A stretch of 64,000 nt of DNA from Gymnodinialimonas ulvae (GTDB lineage: Bacteria > Pseudomonadota > Alphaproteobacteria > Rhodobacterales > Rhodobacteraceae). Position 1 is the stretch's first letter. The number at the start of each line of letters is the position of its first letter. Position numbers and translations under genes: made by a program. Location of the stretch: assembly GCF_037543845.1 (NCBI RefSeq), contig NZ_JBBIFX010000003.1, positions 310,001 through 374,000 on the forward strand, read 5' to 3'. Under the pieces are notes generated by a model that searched no databases, was not told where the DNA came from, and worked only from the letters and a program-made list of their open reading frames with translations. Shown piece by piece: positions 33,139 through 41,746 of this stretch.

Positions 33139-33269
33139 ACCCCCGTAACGCGGCGTCGGAACACCACACCGCGTCGATTTTGGCCTATTTTCCCGCGCCG
33201 CTTGGGTCTATCTCTTCTGCCAAGGAAATTGCTTGGGTCCGTCCCAGCCTGTGACAGAGGGAGAACGCC

Positions 33270-34031
33270 ATGAAGGTCCTGGTGCCTGTGAAGCGCGTGA
33301 TCGACTACAACGTGAAAGTTCGTGTCAAAGCGGACGGTTCCGGGGTTGATCTTGCCAATGTGAAGATGTCGATGAACCCGTTCGACGAGATTGCCGTCGA
33401 AGAGGCCATCCGCCTGAAAGAAGCCGGAAAAGCCGACGAGGTCATCGCCGTGTCCATCGGGGTGAAGCAATCGCAGGAGACCCTGCGCACGGCTTTGGCC
33501 ATGGGAGCGGATCGCGCGATCCTAGTCATTGCCGCCGAGGATGTGCATACCGATATCGAACCGCTCGCGGTCGCCAAGATCCTCAAAAGCGTGATCGAGC
33601 AAGAGCAGCCGGGCCTCGTTCTGGCCGGCAAGCAGGCGATCGACAACGACATGAACGCCACCGGTCAGATGCTTTCGGCGCTTCTAGGATGGAGCCAGGC
33701 AACCTTCGCCTCCGAAGTGGATGTCGATGGCGACAGCGCCAAGGTGACCCGCGAAGTGGACGGCGGGCTGCAGACCATCGAGGTGAAGATGCCTGCCATC
33801 GTCACCGTCGACCTGCGCCTCAACGAGCCGCGGTATGCGTCGCTGCCCAACATCATGAAGGCCAAGAAAAAGCCGTTGGATGAAAAGACCGCCGCCGATT
33901 ATGGCGTCGATGTCACGCCGCGCCTTACGGTGGTCAAGACAACCGAACCTGAAGCGCGCGCCGCTGGCGTCAAGGTCGGGTCGGTTGACGAACTTCTGAC
34001 GAAACTCAAAGACGAAGCGGGGGTCATCTGA
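33270..34031 (+). CDS. etfB: Electron transfer flavoprotein subunit beta
   Basis: The product has 253 residues from MKVLVPVKRVIDYNVKVRVK, the standard length. It binds AMP and pairs with EtfA to take electrons from acyl-CoA dehydrogenases and pass them to ETF:quinone oxidoreductase. Marks are MNPFDEIAVEEAIRLKEAG, the signature KQAIDNDMNATGQMLSALLG and VTVDLRLNEPRYASLPNIMK. Its TGA overlaps the etfA ATG (TGATG). In this window Mcd (46602..48287) is a plausible electron donor. Confidence 0.98.
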   Translation: MKVLVPVKRVIDYNVKVRVKADGSGVDLANVKMSMNPFDEIAVEEAIRLKEAGKADEVIAVSIGVKQSQETLRTALAMGADRAILVIAAEDVHTDIEPLAVAKILKSVIEQEQPGLVLAGKQAIDNDMNATGQMLSALLGWSQATFASEVDVDGDSAKVTREVDGGLQTIEVKMPAIVTVDLRLNEPRYASLPNIMKAKKKPLDEKTAADYGVDVTPRLTVVKTTEPEARAAGVKVGSVDELLTKLKDEAGVI

Positions 34032-34957
34032 TGGCTGTACTTCTCCTTGCCGAAGTGAACGCGGGCGAACTGGCGATGGATGCCACCGCCAAGGCCGTCT
34101 CGGCGTCCCAGCAATTGGGCGATGTGACCGTGTTGTGCGCCGGGGCCTCGGCCAAAGCCGCCGCCGAAGAAGCCGCGACCATTACCGGCGTGTCCAAGGT
34201 GCTCTGCGCAGAAGATGCGGTCCTCGGCCACCGGCTTGCGGAGCCGACCGCCGCGCTGATCGCCGCGCTGGCCGCGGATTACGACCATATCACCGCGCCC
34301 GCCACGACCGACGCCAAGAACATCATGCCGCGCGTCGCGGCATTGCTGGATGTGATGGTGATCTCGGACGCCTCCGCCGTCGTCGATGCCGACACGTTCG
34401 AACGCCCGATTTACGCGGGAAACGCAATCCAGACGGTGAAATCGTCGGATGCAAAGAAGGTCGTGACCTTCCGCACATCCACCTTCGATGCCGCAGAAAC
34501 CGGAGGCTCCGCCGCCGTAGAGATGATCGACGCGGCTGGCAATCCCGGCTTGTCGAGCTGGGTCGAAGACAAGGTCGCGGCCTCGGATCGGCCCGAATTG
34601 ACCTCTGCCGGGATCGTCGTCTCGGGGGGCCGTGGCGTCGGCTCGGAAGAGCAGTTCGCATTGATTGAAGGGCTGGCGGACAAGCTGGGTGCAGCGGTCG
34701 GCGCATCGCGCGCGGCGGTTGATTCCGGCTACGCGCCGAACGATTGGCAGGTCGGGCAGACCGGCAAGGTCGTCGCGCCCGAGCTTTATGTTGCCGTTGG
34801 CATTTCCGGCGCGATCCAGCACCTCGCGGGGATGAAGGATTCGAAGGTCATCGTCGCGATCAACAAGGACGAAGAAGCCCCGATTTTCCAGGTGGCAGAC
34901 TACGGCCTGGTCGCGGACCTGTTCGATGCGGTGCCGGAACTGACCGGAAAGCTCTGA
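34031..34957 (+). CDS. etfA: Electron transfer flavoprotein subunit alpha
   Basis: This 308-residue FAD-binding partner of EtfB starts one base before the end of etfB. The C-terminal FAD domain shows SGGRGVGSEEQFALIEGLAD, GASRAAVDSGYAPNDWQVGQ, GKVVAPELYVAVGISGAIQH and INKDEEAPIFQVADYG. Length is normal. A strong terminator follows 21 bases later. Confidence 0.98.
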   Translation: MAVLLLAEVNAGELAMDATAKAVSASQQLGDVTVLCAGASAKAAAEEAATITGVSKVLCAEDAVLGHRLAEPTAALIAALAADYDHITAPATTDAKNIMPRVAALLDVMVISDASAVVDADTFERPIYAGNAIQTVKSSDAKKVVTFRTSTFDAAETGGSAAVEMIDAAGNPGLSSWVEDKVAASDRPELTSAGIVVSGGRGVGSEEQFALIEGLADKLGAAVGASRAAVDSGYAPNDWQVGQTGKVVAPELYVAVGISGAIQHLAGMKDSKVIVAINKDEEAPIFQVADYGLVADLFDAVPELTGKL

Positions 34958-34978
34958 GCCAGAGGTCGTACCAAAGAC

Positions 34979-35016
34979 AAAAAGCCCCGCCCGATCACTC
35001 GGTGCGGGGCTTTTTT
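34979..35016 (+). terminator. Rho-independent terminator of etfBA (bidirectional)
   Basis: GCCCCGC/GCGGGGC plus an inner CCG/CGG stem has AAAAA before and TTTTTT after, so it can also serve the convergent gene ending at 35026. Confidence 0.92.
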
Positions 35017-35025
35017 CGATTGCGG

Positions 35026-35838
35026 TCAAAGCCTGCGGATCAGTTCAGCCGTTGCGTAATCGTGCAACTTCGGTCCTGGCAGCAGGCGGGCTGCGGCCTC
35101 TTCCCTCGGGCCGAAAAACTTGCCCTGCAGGTCGTCGGTGCTGGACGCCTCGTCCGGGGTCACGATCGTCATGCTGGCGGCATGTTCGGCAACCTGTTCC
35201 AACATCGGGGACGTTACGAACAATGGGTCGACCGACATGTCACATGCGTCGCTTTGGTCCGGTGAGCGGTTCGAAAGCCACAACAAATGCACTGGTGCGA
35301 CCGTCTGATTGAGGAACCGGATTATGCGCGCGCTCCATGCCGATTCCAGTTCGGTCCGCAGGATTTCAAAGCGGTCTGCCGACAGATCATGCAGATGCGT
35401 CAGCATATGCCGCGTGAAGTTGAATTCCGTGAAATCGACCTGAGGATAGATCGTGCGCAACATGGTGCTGGCCGTCAGAAACCGATCGTTGCGGCGCGGA
35501 TGCACTGTGTAGAACCGGTTCGACATGTTGTGGGCCGAAATGATCTGGAAAACGACGGCTTCCGCGTCGTCCAATGCCCCAAGGATCGCCGGATCCGTTA
35601 GCAAAACATCCAGCCCCGCGTTCATCACACCCAGGTTCAACACAGTCCCATCGCAGGCATCGTCCAGCTGCGCCGGGAACGGCGCATTGATGAACCGCCC
35701 GAAGGTCTCGGACCCTCCGATGCACACCACAGACGGCTGGCGATCGGTTGCCAGGGGCCCCCGAAACCGAAGGGCCGAGCCTGGTAAGGCCACAGGTTGA
35801 TAGTCGAGGGGCAACCGCCCTCGTTGTTCAATACTCAT
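35026..35838 (-). CDS. DUF6473-like protein
   Basis: The product has 270 residues from MSIEQRGRLPLDYQPVALPG. PSVVCIGGSETFGRFINAPF near residue 36 has the GGSE-type block expected of SGNH/GDSL-like folds, and SNRFYTVHPRRNDRFL and a C-terminal PGPKLHDYATAEL with His follow. I associate this architecture with the Rhodobacterales family DUF6473, whose substrate is unknown; a sulfotransferase- or hydrolase-like role cannot be told apart by eye. It is convergent with etfBA and divergent from the 3-hydroxybutyryl-CoA dehydrogenase gene. Confidence 0.7.
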   Translation of the reverse strand: MSIEQRGRLPLDYQPVALPGSALRFRGPLATDRQPSVVCIGGSETFGRFINAPFPAQLDDACDGTVLNLGVMNAGLDVLLTDPAILGALDDAEAVVFQIISAHNMSNRFYTVHPRRNDRFLTASTMLRTIYPQVDFTEFNFTRHMLTHLHDLSADRFEILRTELESAWSARIIRFLNQTVAPVHLLWLSNRSPDQSDACDMSVDPLFVTSPMLEQVAEHAASMTIVTPDEASSTDDLQGKFFGPREEAAARLLPGPKLHDYATAELIRRL

Positions 35839-36046
35839 ATCTCTCGCTCCGTCACAATTGGAGACTCACCCACCACAATGTGTGCATGACAAATATTGAC
35901 GGATCGCTAAACCTCTGTTTTACAGTGATTTTTAGGAAAATCTGGTCGGTTCACCCGTGCGCAATGGGCGCGGCATGCATGGCTTTTCTTTGCCCGCGAC
36001 CAAGCCTAACCTGCGGACAACGCGCGGAAATACAAAGGGGCCGGTC

Positions 36047-36922
36047 ATGGCAATCCAAAGCATCGGAATCGTCGGAGCGGGCCAGATGGGCAACGGGATC
36101 GCCCATGTCTGCGCGTTGGCCGGGTATGACGTTGTGATGTCCGATGTCAGTCAGGATGCGCTCGACGCCGCAAAGGCGCTGATCAACAAGAACCTCGAAC
36201 GACAGGTCAGCCGCGAAAAGATCGGTGCAGCCGAAAAATCCGCCACCATGGACCGCATCCGCACAACGCTGAAGCTGCCGGATGTTGGCCCGACCGACCT
36301 GATCATCGAGGCTGCAACCGAACGTGAAACGGTCAAACAGGCGATTTTCGAAGACCTGCTGCCGCATCTGAAGCCCGAGACGATCCTGACGTCGAATACA
36401 TCGTCGATCTCCATCACCCGGCTGGCCAGCCGCACCGACCGGCCCGAAAAGTTCATGGGGTTTCATTTCATGAACCCGGTGCCGGTCATGCAATTGGTCG
36501 AGCTGATCCGTGGCATTGCAACCGATGAACCCACATTCGAGGCCTGCAAATCGGTGGTCGACGCCTTGGGCAAGACCGCGGCCACGGCCGAGGACTTTCC
36601 GGCCTTCATCGTCAATCGCATCCTGATGCCGATGATCAACGAGGCGGTCTATACGCTATATGAGGGGGTCGGAAACGTCACCTCAATCGACATGGCGATG
36701 AAGTTGGGGACGAACCATCCGATGGGCCCGCTGGAGCTGGCGGATTTCATCGGGTTGGATACGTGCCTTGCGATCATGAACGTGCTGCATGACGGCTTGG
36801 CCGACACCAAATACCGCCCCTGCCCCCTGCTAACAAAATATGTCGAGGCCGGATGGCTGGGGCGCAAAACGCAGCGCGGGTTCTACGATTATCGGGGCGA
36901 TGCGCCGGTTCCGACCCGCTGA
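36047..36922 (+). CDS. 3-hydroxybutyryl-CoA dehydrogenase
   Basis: The product has 291 residues from MAIQSIGIVGAGQMGNGIAH (ATG at 36047; upstream codons in frame look non-coding). The NAD-binding Rossmann motif GAGQMGNG lies at 9-16, the catalytic His is in GFHFMNPVPVM, and the helical C-terminal domain contains NRILMPMINEAVYTLYEGVG. It interconverts acetoacetyl-CoA and 3-hydroxybutyryl-CoA in beta-oxidation, butyrate or polyhydroxybutyrate metabolism. It is separated by only seven bases from the convergent acyltransferase gene. Confidence 0.94.
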   Translation: MAIQSIGIVGAGQMGNGIAHVCALAGYDVVMSDVSQDALDAAKALINKNLERQVSREKIGAAEKSATMDRIRTTLKLPDVGPTDLIIEAATERETVKQAIFEDLLPHLKPETILTSNTSSISITRLASRTDRPEKFMGFHFMNPVPVMQLVELIRGIATDEPTFEACKSVVDALGKTAATAEDFPAFIVNRILMPMINEAVYTLYEGVGNVTSIDMAMKLGTNHPMGPLELADFIGLDTCLAIMNVLHDGLADTKYRPCPLLTKYVEAGWLGRKTQRGFYDYRGDAPVPTR

Positions 36923-36929
36923 CAAACGC

Positions 36930-37817
36930 CTATCTGTCTGGGTTTTCGCGCAGTGACAGGGTCCGCTCACGCAGCCAAGCCATGAATTCGCGGGGCTTGC
37001 CAATGCGGTCGGCCCATTCGTCGGGGGTGATCGGGTTCCCGATTATCGGCGCTTGCGGCTGGTCAAAACTGCGCACAACCTCATGGATCAGCAAGCCCTG
37101 CCGCAAGACGGGGCTGATGCGATTGGCAATCTGGTAGATGCGGCTGTTCTGACCGGTAAAGAAACACGGCACGATCGTCGCCCCGGAATTGCGGATCATC
37201 TTGGCGGTGAACACGTTCCACTCACCTTCGATGGGTTGCCCCATCATCCGGTCCGAAGCCGCGACCGCGCCGGACGGAAACAGCGCGATCAAACCCGCCT
37301 GCTTGAGATGCGTCATCGCCTGCGCGCGCATATCCAACATCTTTTGCTGCGCATCAGATTCGTGCGGGAACGGGACCGAGATCATGTAACCCGATGCCGC
37401 CTCGTCAATTCCCGTCAGAAGTGCGCGGGTCAGGATGCGGTAATCATTGCGCCGCCGCCCGATCAGATCGGCAAGGATCATGCCATCGACAAGGCCGTGA
37501 GGATGGTTGGCCACGAAGACAACCGGCCCCTCGGAGGGAATGCGCGCCAGCTGGTGCTCGGGCGTCTGCAGGTCAATGCCCATCACCTTCATCGTCGCAG
37601 GCCAGAATGCCTGACCCTTGAACTCGCCCAGTTTTTCGAACTTCCGAACCCGGTTGATGATGGTCAACTTGCCCGTCATCCACTCGATCGCCTTGATCGT
37701 GTAGCGCACAAACGGGTTGGGGAAGGAGTTGGCGTAGGTCAGGGAACGACGGTCATAGGTCCCGCCCGGACCGGGTGTCCGGGTCGGCGCAGGAGCCGAA
37801 ATATTTCGGGAACCCAA
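36930..37817 (-). CDS. Lysophospholipid acyltransferase family protein (start uncertain)
   Basis: The conserved part runs from about SFPNPFVRYTIKAIEWMTGK to the end. The acyltransferase HX4D-like motif appears as NHPHGLVDGMI, and FPSGAVAASDRM matches the later glycerolipid-acyltransferase block. It should transfer acyl chains in membrane lipid synthesis. The start is unclear: the frame is open to 38000, no ATG or GTG lies just before the conserved region, and the listed start is a TTG at 37817 (295 residues). A later ATG would remove about 40 conserved residues. Confidence 0.75.
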   Translation of the reverse strand: MGSRNISAPAPTRTPGPGGTYDRRSLTYANSFPNPFVRYTIKAIEWMTGKLTIINRVRKFEKLGEFKGQAFWPATMKVMGIDLQTPEHQLARIPSEGPVVFVANHPHGLVDGMILADLIGRRRNDYRILTRALLTGIDEAASGYMISVPFPHESDAQQKMLDMRAQAMTHLKQAGLIALFPSGAVAASDRMMGQPIEGEWNVFTAKMIRNSGATIVPCFFTGQNSRIYQIANRISPVLRQGLLIHEVVRSFDQPQAPIIGNPITPDEWADRIGKPREFMAWLRERTLSLRENPDR

Positions 37818-37911
37818 ATCGGTCAAATGCCCTCGTCCCTTCCAAAGTGCCCCACCCCCGGGGCCCCGTTTCGCTCCCCGTTCGGAGCCGGCGCCAACCG
37901 CGTCCGGTTGA

Positions 37912-38196
37912 TCAGGTTTCCTCGCCGAACCGGTCGGCGACCAGAGCTTGCAAAGCGTCTGCCAGGCGCTCTGCCTCGGCCCCGCTTGTTTCGACCTCAA
38001 TAAAGGTTCCCATGGAAGCTGCCAACATCAAAAGGCCCATAATACTGTCTCCGGCGGCGCTCAGCCCATCCTTTCGGACCTCTGCCGTTGCGTCATGGTC
38101 TTCGACCACCTCGACAAAACGCGCCGATGCGCGGGCGTGCAACCCCTTGGTGTTCACGATTTTCAGTGTCCGGGTGGTGGGGCTGCTGTCGATCAT
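37912..38196 (-). CDS. HPr phosphocarrier protein
   Basis: This 94-residue protein has phosphoacceptor His20 in TKGLHARASARF and the regulatory Ser at about 51 in AGDSIMGLLMLAAS, the site expected to be phosphorylated by HprK. It lies downstream of the EIIA gene in the chvI-to-HPr leftward cluster. No sugar permease is nearby, so it probably serves regulatory phosphotransfer rather than sugar uptake. The gene is 15 bases behind EIIA. The partner Enzyme I is not in the window. Confidence 0.95.
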   Translation of the reverse strand: MIDSSPTTRTLKIVNTKGLHARASARFVEVVEDHDATAEVRKDGLSAAGDSIMGLLMLAASMGTFIEVETSGAEAERLADALQALVADRFGEET

Positions 38197-38211
38197 GGGG
38201 GGTCGTCTTTC

Positions 38212-38604
38212 TTAGTCCGGAGCGCCGTCAAAGCTGTTGATGTAGCGCCGCCCGGCCTCGGCAGCGCGTGAGACGGCTTCATCGACGCTTAACTGCCGCG
38301 ACTTGGCCAATTTCACCAGCATCGGCAAGTTCATTCCCGTCAGGATCTTGCGATTGGCCGGCCGACAGGCGCGCAACGACAGGTTCGATGGGCTGCCGCC
38401 GTACATGTCGGTCACCACAACCACGCCGTCGCCAAGATCCACCGCATCCGCCGCGTCGCAGATTTCGCGCGTGCGCAGGCTGCGATCGTCTTCGGGACCG
38501 ATGGAAATCGCGACCATGCCAAGCTGTGCACCCACGACATGTTCGGTGGCGCGCTTGAGCTCGGTCGCAAGCCCACCATGGGCGACGATGACGATGCCGA
38601 TCAC
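38212..38604 (-). CDS. PTS EIIA component, mannose (EIIA-Man) family
   Basis: The product has 130 residues from a GTG at 38604 (MIGIVIVAHGGLATELKRAT). His9 in IVAHGG is the predicted phosphorylation site. The segment VVVVTDMYGGSPSNLSLRA and the C-terminal DEAVSRAAEAGRRYI fit the fold. The GTG overlaps the rapZ stop (GTGA). No EIIB, EIIC or EIID is present, so it acts as a lone regulatory domain. In related bacteria such orphan EIIA proteins modulate partner kinases or enzymes; the target here is not shown. Confidence 0.93.
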   Translation of the reverse strand: MIGIVIVAHGGLATELKRATEHVVGAQLGMVAISIGPEDDRSLRTREICDAADAVDLGDGVVVVTDMYGGSPSNLSLRACRPANRKILTGMNLPMLVKLAKSRQLSVDEAVSRAAEAGRRYINSFDGAPD

Positions 38605-39530
38605 GGTTTGCCTGCCTCTCCGTCAGTGACCGATCCGGGCTGTCGCGTGGGCGGCAGCGGGCGATCTCGGTCAGTGTCCAGGTCCCGGTGCCGTATAGAC
38701 ACCTGCCAGCCCGCTTGCGCAAGGTTTTGCCCGACAGTCTCGGTCAACGTGACAGAACGGTGCTTGCCCCCGGTGCATCCGAACGCGACGGTCAGATGGC
38801 TTTTCCCTTCGGCGCGGAAAGCGGGCAGCAACAGATCGAGCATGCTTTCGACCTGATCGCGAAACGGGGCAAAGCGCGCGTCCTCCGCCACGTAGGATTG
38901 CACCTGTTCGGCACGTCCATCGAGCGGGCGAAGTGCCATGTCCCAATGCGGATTGCGCAGGAAACGGCAGTCGAACACCATGTCGGCGGCCTGCGGCACT
39001 CCTCGGCGATACGAAAACGAGGTGACCTGGATGGCCATGCGCGCGCCACTTTCTGAAACGAAAACCTCCTCGATCCGGGCGCGGGTGTCATGCACGCTCA
39101 GGCTTGTCGTATCGATCAGCACATCCGCCCGCGCCCGTAATGGCGCCAGCATCCCACGTTCAAGCGCAATGCCATCGGCAGGGTCCGCATCGGGCGCAAG
39201 CGGGTGCCGCCGTCGCGTCTCCGAATACCGGCGCAGCAATGTGGCCGGCTCGCAATCAAGGTACACGAGATCAACCATGTAGGCCGGATCTTCCTGCAGC
39301 GTGTCATAGGCCGCCAATAGCTCTTCTGCGCCGAAATCGCGGGTGCGGGGGTCAATCCCCAGCGCGAGGGGGCGATCAGGCGGTGTGCCTTTGAGCAGAC
39401 GCGGAAGCAGACGCAGGGGCAAGTTATCAATGGCTTCGAAGCCAAGGTCCTCCAACGCGTTGATCGCGGTACTGCGACCTGCGCCGGACGGGCCAGTAAC
39501 GATAACAACATGTGCGGTTGCGGGGGGCAT
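38601..39530 (-). CDS. rapZ: RapZ-family nucleotide-binding protein
   Basis: The product has 309 residues from MPPATAHVVIVTGPSGAGRS (ATG at 39530); a TTG at 39548 that overlaps the hprK stop is an alternative. The N-terminal P-loop reads GPSGAGRST, with Arg replacing the usual Lys, then ALEDLGFEAIDNLPLRLLP. The C-terminal RNA-binding-like domain has RFLRNPHWD and GCTGGKHRSVTLTE. RapZ controls small-RNA decay in enterobacteria. In alphaproteobacteria it is coupled to the PTS cluster with a less clear role. Confidence 0.93.
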   Translation of the reverse strand: MPPATAHVVIVTGPSGAGRSTAINALEDLGFEAIDNLPLRLLPRLLKGTPPDRPLALGIDPRTRDFGAEELLAAYDTLQEDPAYMVDLVYLDCEPATLLRRYSETRRRHPLAPDADPADGIALERGMLAPLRARADVLIDTTSLSVHDTRARIEEVFVSESGARMAIQVTSFSYRRGVPQAADMVFDCRFLRNPHWDMALRPLDGRAEQVQSYVAEDARFAPFRDQVESMLDLLLPAFRAEGKSHLTVAFGCTGGKHRSVTLTETVGQNLAQAGWQVSIRHRDLDTDRDRPLPPTRQPGSVTDGEAGKP

Positions 39531-39544
39531 CCGGGGCTTTCCGT

Positions 39545-40009
39545 TCAAGGTGCGGCGCGACCATGCCGCAAAAACTGCAGCAACGCTGGCACAAGGGTGG
39601 GGTCGAATGTGGCCCGGATCAACGTCACTTTTTCGTCAGGTGTGGTGGCGATGCGTCGCGGTGGCAGGCGGTCATCCTCGGCACAACCCAGATCGACAAC
39701 CAATGCAAGCGGAGCGGATACGTCGATCGCCCCCCCGTTCAGAAGGCCGATCCCACGCGCCTCGATCAAATGCGGCGCGGCTTCGGGCGGCACAAGGCAT
39801 CCCTCCCGCAACCAGACCCCGTCGTCCGAGATCAGCTGCGCACCATGCGCCAAAAGCCCCAGCGCCGTCGCCGACTTGCCAGCAGCGGACGGGCCAAGAA
39901 ACAAAACGCCGCACCCCTCAAGGGACACGGCGCTTGCGTTGAAGTAGAGGGCAGTGCCATCACGTGCGGCGGCCTTGGCGGCCAGCGGTTCAAAGAGCGG
40001 TGCGTCCAC
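39545..40009 (-). CDS. hprK: HPr kinase/phosphorylase, short alphaproteobacterial form
   Basis: The product has 154 residues from a GTG at 40009. It contains only the C-terminal catalytic domain, about half the length of Bacillus HprK. The Walker A motif is LGPSAAGKSATAL (Lys45), SDDGVWLREG follows, and the family signature is LIEARGIGLLNG. It phosphorylates and dephosphorylates HPr on Ser. It begins three bases after the chvG stop region and is followed by rapZ. Confidence 0.93.
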   Translation of the reverse strand: MDAPLFEPLAAKAAARDGTALYFNASAVSLEGCGVLFLGPSAAGKSATALGLLAHGAQLISDDGVWLREGCLVPPEAAPHLIEARGIGLLNGGAIDVSAPLALVVDLGCAEDDRLPPRRIATTPDEKVTLIRATFDPTLVPALLQFLRHGRAAP

Positions 40010-40012
40010 GCC

Positions 40013-41737
40013 TCAAATCGGGAGGCCAACAACGAAACGCGCGCCAAGCGGCTCGGACGTGACGTCGGCCTCGGTCGGGCGGATGTTTTCGGCCCAGATT
40101 ACGCCGCCATGGGCTTCGATGATCTGCTTGGAGATGGCGAGGCCAAGACCGGAATGATTGCCGAATTGCTGCACCGGGCGCTCGGAATAGAAGCGGTTGA
40201 ACACCTTCGTGAGCGCCTCTTCCGGAATGCCCGGGCCGGTATCTTCAACCACGATCAGAACGCGGTTTTCCCGCTGCCGGGTCCAGAGACGGACGGCGTC
40301 GCCATCTTCGCAAAACGAGATCGCGTTGCCGATGAGGTTCACGAACACCTGCGCCAAACGACCTTCGAGGCCCGCGATTTTGATGCTGCGATCGGGCAGA
40401 TCGGTTATGAATTCGACGCCCTTCTTGGCCGCTTCTTCCGCGTGGTATTGGCTGATGTTGTCGAGCGTACGGACGAGGTCGAATTCCTCCTCCTCTTCCT
40501 TCACAAGCTCGGAGTCGAGCCTCGATGCGTTGGAAATGTCGCTGACCAGCCGGTCCAGGCGCTGCACGTCATGTTCGATCACCTCGACCAGGCGCGCGCG
40601 TTGCTCATCGGTGCGCGCCACAGTCAACGTGCCTACAGCCGAGCGCAGGGACGCCAGCGGATTCTTGATTTCGTGGCTCACATCGGCGGCGAATTGTTCG
40701 TTGGAATCGATCCGATCATAAAGTGCTGCGACCATACCGCGAAGCGCACCGGACAAACGGCCGATTTCGTCGGGCCGGCCGGTAAGATCGGGAATCCGCA
40801 CCCGCGTGGGCGACATCTTGCGTGCGTTCTTGTCCCGGCCCAACTCAGCCGCTGCCGAGAGATCCGCCAACGGGTTCGCGATGGTCGAGGCCAGAACCAG
40901 CGACAGGGCGATGGACACGATCAGCGCCACAACAAACATTTGCAGAAGCTGCTCCTGTTCGACACGGACAAGCTGGTCGATCTCGCCTGCAGCGGTGGTC
41001 ACCACCACGACACCAAGCGCACCACCTGCCGCGTCGATCGGCGTTGCGGCTGCGAAGATGGAGCCGGTGGCATCCTCACCGCGTTGCAGGATCGTTGCAC
41101 CATCCAGGGCGGCCTGCACCATGGCGACATGGGCCTCGGGGCCGGACGGTGCCGCGGTCGATTGATCCTGGCGACCCAGGACACCGGACAATCCGTTCCA
41201 GATGGACACAAGGAAATCCGTGATCAGAAGCGTTTCGCCGGCATGCGCCTCCAACCCACGCACCGGACGCGCCACGCTGCGCCCGATTTGTTGCGTGGAA
41301 GTGACAAGCGTGCCGTCCGATGCGAACACGAAAATATCGACACCTTCCGTCAGACCGATCCGTGACAGGACCGCACCTGCGTCGATGCCATCGCCGGTCA
41401 CCAGATTGGCAGGCGCGGCTTCGGGCAGGTTCGCCTCGAAAACATCTGCGATCAATTGCGCTTCGACAGCCAACGCCCGCTCACGCTGCACGACAAGGCT
41501 GTCGCGGAACGGGTTCAGCCACAAAAATCCGATCCCGAGGATCAGGATCGCGAGCAAGTTGAACAGGATGATCTTGCGCGCAAGCGGCGACGAATTCAGA
41601 GAAATCAGCGACCGCCGTGCGCGGGCGGCCCTGAGCTCACTTTCGAGATTCGCCTGCGGGCGGTCCCAATCCTCACCCAGGACGATGTCCGCCCGCTCGG
41701 CGGCGCGGCGGTTGGTCATTGAGACATCGGCTGGCAC
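40013..41737 (-). CDS. chvG: ChvG-type sensor histidine kinase
   Basis: The product has 574 residues from a GTG at 41737 preceded by AGGGG; an ATG six codons in is an alternative. The first helix is near residues 55-75, then a periplasmic stimulus domain to about 275, a second helix and a HAMP. The DHp box is FAADVSHEIKNPLASLRSA (His near 353). ATPase boxes are QVFVNLIGNAISF, EDTGPGIPEEA and GLGLAISKQII. ChvG senses acid or envelope stress in Rhizobiales. It is nine bases behind chvI. Confidence 0.95.
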   Translation of the reverse strand: MPADVSMTNRRAAERADIVLGEDWDRPQANLESELRAARARRSLISLNSSPLARKIILFNLLAILILGIGFLWLNPFRDSLVVQRERALAVEAQLIADVFEANLPEAAPANLVTGDGIDAGAVLSRIGLTEGVDIFVFASDGTLVTSTQQIGRSVARPVRGLEAHAGETLLITDFLVSIWNGLSGVLGRQDQSTAAPSGPEAHVAMVQAALDGATILQRGEDATGSIFAAATPIDAAGGALGVVVVTTAAGEIDQLVRVEQEQLLQMFVVALIVSIALSLVLASTIANPLADLSAAAELGRDKNARKMSPTRVRIPDLTGRPDEIGRLSGALRGMVAALYDRIDSNEQFAADVSHEIKNPLASLRSAVGTLTVARTDEQRARLVEVIEHDVQRLDRLVSDISNASRLDSELVKEEEEEFDLVRTLDNISQYHAEEAAKKGVEFITDLPDRSIKIAGLEGRLAQVFVNLIGNAISFCEDGDAVRLWTRQRENRVLIVVEDTGPGIPEEALTKVFNRFYSERPVQQFGNHSGLGLAISKQIIEAHGGVIWAENIRPTEADVTSEPLGARFVVGLPI

Positions 41738-41746
41738 GGGCGGCCC

